From Pseudomonadota bacterium (lineage in GTDB: Bacteria; Pseudomonadota; Alphaproteobacteria; Rhizobiales; Hyphomicrobiaceae), in NCBI GenBank assembly GCA_021813195.1, contig JAKALI010000299.1, positions 1-5,748 on the forward strand: a stretch of 5,748 bases of DNA. Direction: 5' to 3'. Made by a program: the position numbers and the translations under genes. Shown here one piece after another: positions 4,929-5,748 of this stretch; position 1 is the first letter of the stretch, and each line of letters begins with the position of its first letter. Below the pieces are notes generated by a model. That model had not been told where the DNA came from and made no database searches. It saw only the letters and a list, made by a program, of their open reading frames with translations.

Positions 4929-5546
4929 TTAGACGTAGGCTTTCCCGCTCTCCAGCGAGGCGCGGACCTGCTTCACGGTCATGCCGGTGTGAAGTTCGTA
5001 ATGCGGGTAGTCCTTGCTCGAGCGCCAGTCCCCGCCCCAGTCCAGCTCGAGGACGGCAGGCTTGGTCAGCTTCCGCAGGTTGAGGTAGGCGTCGGTCTGG
5101 GCCTTCGTGGCCCCGGTGAAGTAGGTGTTGCCGTCGAATATCCCGACGTCGAAGGCGATGCCGAAATTGTGGTTGCTCGAGCCGGCCGGCGCGTTCGTCA
5201 CGACCTTGCCGGGCTTGGTCCTGCCCTGCGCGTAGATGGCCGTTTGCTCGGCGTAGGTGCGCCCACCAGAGAGTATTTTCACGGTGTAGGGGAACGCCCT
5301 CGCCGCCACCAGGAACTGACGAGCGGCCCGCTGTGCCTTGGGAACGAGGGAGGCAATGTTCCCCTCGGTTCGGGCATCGAACGTGCCATAGGTCTTCGCC
5401 GTGGCCGCGGCCAGTTTGTCCCACGCATCGGCCGCGCCCTGCGTCAGCGGGCCCCAATCGCCGTCCAGATTCCCGGCGTAGAGGCCGCTGGATTTGGCAA
5501 GGCGCTGGAAGAATAGCGGGTCTTTCCTGAAGACAGCGGCAACCAT
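4929..5546 (-). CDS. M15-family peptidoglycan peptidase, phage endolysin (205 aa)
   Basis: The ATG at 5546 has GGAG eight bases upstream, and an in-frame stop shortly before it rules out a longer form. Residues about 9-43 (FFQRLAKSSGLYAGNLDGDW and on) look like a degenerate peptidoglycan-binding repeat. The catalytic part has SGGRTYAEQTAIYAQGR (93-109), SNHNFGIAFDVG (124-135) and LDWGGDW, then DYPHYEL (179-185). H126, D133 and H182 match the zinc ligands of the VanY/L-alanyl-D-glutamate peptidase group (M15), which cut peptide stems of the wall. No signal peptide is present, as expected for a holin-dependent endolysin. It is the first gene of the minus-strand lysis block. Confidence 0.9.
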   Translation of the reverse strand: MVAAVFRKDPLFFQRLAKSSGLYAGNLDGDWGPLTQGAADAWDKLAAATAKTYGTFDARTEGNIASLVPKAQRAARQFLVAARAFPYTVKILSGGRTYAEQTAIYAQGRTKPGKVVTNAPAGSSNHNFGIAFDVGIFDGNTYFTGATKAQTDAYLNLRKLTKPAVLELDWGGDWRSSKDYPHYELHTGMTVKQVRASLESGKAYV

Positions 5547-5564
5547 CCGGATTTCTCCAATATT

Positions 5565-5581
5565 TTGAGTCGCTTACTCAA
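5565..5581. promoter_or_regulatory. Perfect 6-bp palindrome, operator-like
   Basis: TTGAGT, CGCTT and ACTCAA form a 17-base palindrome 18 bases upstream of the endolysin start, in the divergent gap. Its place and symmetry fit a repressor or activator site, or a leader hairpin for the lysis mRNA; no regulator is visible in the window. Confidence 0.4.
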
Positions 5582-5592
5582 CCGGCGAGTTT

Positions 5593-5608
5593 GCAGGGGA
5601 CGCCCTGC
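5593..5608. promoter_or_regulatory. Perfect 6-bp inverted repeat
   Basis: GCAGGG and CCCTGC flank a 4-base loop in the same divergent gap, ten bases before the TTGACA of the candidate rightward promoter. It could be an operator or a hairpin in the leftward leader; a chance repeat is possible. Confidence 0.35.
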
Positions 5609-5617
5609 GATCTGGCG

Positions 5618-5648
5618 TTGACACTCGGTCAGGTGGCAGGGCTATTGT
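5618..5648 (+). promoter_or_regulatory. Candidate sigma70-type promoter
   Basis: An exact TTGACA at 5618-5623 is followed after 19 bases by TATTGT (four of six matches), or after 17 bases by GCTATT (three of six). It would drive the plus-strand gene starting at 5671. I see no comparable promoter on the minus strand for the lysis block. Confidence 0.45.
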
Positions 5649-5670
5649 CCTTCCCGGCATGGAGGCCCCG

Positions 5671-5748
5671 ATGAAAGCACTACGAAACATCGCAGCCGCC
5701 CCGTTCCTGATGCTCGGGGTGATCTTCGCTTGGCTCGGCGTTGGCCTT
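5671..5748 (+). CDS. Start of a divergent small membrane protein gene; partial
   Basis: The ATG at 5671 has GGAGG with a 5-base spacer; an in-frame ATG at 5659 would overlap that site. The 26 residues visible are MKALRNIAAAPFLMLGVIFA and WLGVGL, a short basic start then a hydrophobic segment typical of a membrane helix or signal anchor. The window ends inside the gene, so its length and role are unknown. It points away from the lysis genes, behind a candidate TTGACA promoter, so it belongs to a different transcript. Confidence 0.6.
   Translation, partial: MKALRNIAAAPFLMLGVIFAWLGVGL

Noticed and set aside
4527..5516. Long plus-strand ORF of 329 codons opposite the endolysin and holin-like genes
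   Set aside because: Asp/Arg/Gly-rich composition without motifs; it is antisense to two well-supported genes and has no clear ribosome site. Long antisense frames are common in GC-rich DNA.

Overview
The window looks like the late, lysis-side end of a temperate phage or prophage from a GC-rich alphaproteobacterium. A Bradyrhizobium or other Hyphomicrobiales-like host is my best guess, from protein style and base composition; no marker gene proves it. Nearly all genes lie on the minus strand and are tightly packed, with stop/start overlaps of the TGATG, ATGA or GTGA kind.

Reading along the minus strand from the right: an M15-type peptidoglycan peptidase (endolysin, 5546-4929); a holin-like membrane protein (4898-4275); a small Rz-like protein (4275-4063); and an overlapping Rz1-like lipoprotein (4133-3870). 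Together these form a near-complete Gram-negative lysis cassette: cut the wall, permeabilise the inner membrane, disrupt the outer membrane. An AT-richer HNH/endonuclease VII-type gene on the plus strand (3422-3946) sits next and runs tail-to-tail into the lipoprotein gene; it looks like a free-standing mobile endonuclease gene. Beyond it lie a possible 33-residue ORF, a membrane-anchored coiled-coil protein (3197-2772), and two tiny membrane-protein genes of 37 and 54 residues. One of these, 2772-2659, is easily missed. This block ends in three consecutive perfect hairpins, the last with a U-tract typical of an intrinsic terminator.

Immediately after that terminator begins a second block of four consecutive minus-strand genes (118, 66, 332 and more than 220 residues), every one with a clear Sec signal peptide and several with cysteine pairs. 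The third carries Ala/Ser/Gly pentapeptide repeats and phage tail-like motifs. The fourth resembles phage-borne concanavalin A-like/arabinofuranosidase-B-like domains. These are unusual for phage virion genes because they look exported.

The fourth gene is broken near position 135. Its frame continues, without a stop, into a piece of a UvrD/Rep/PcrA superfamily 1 helicase that runs off the left edge. This is either a real recombination junction (decayed prophage edge) or an assembly chimera. At the right edge a divergent plus-strand gene starts at 5671, behind a candidate sigma70-type promoter, and is cut by the window end.
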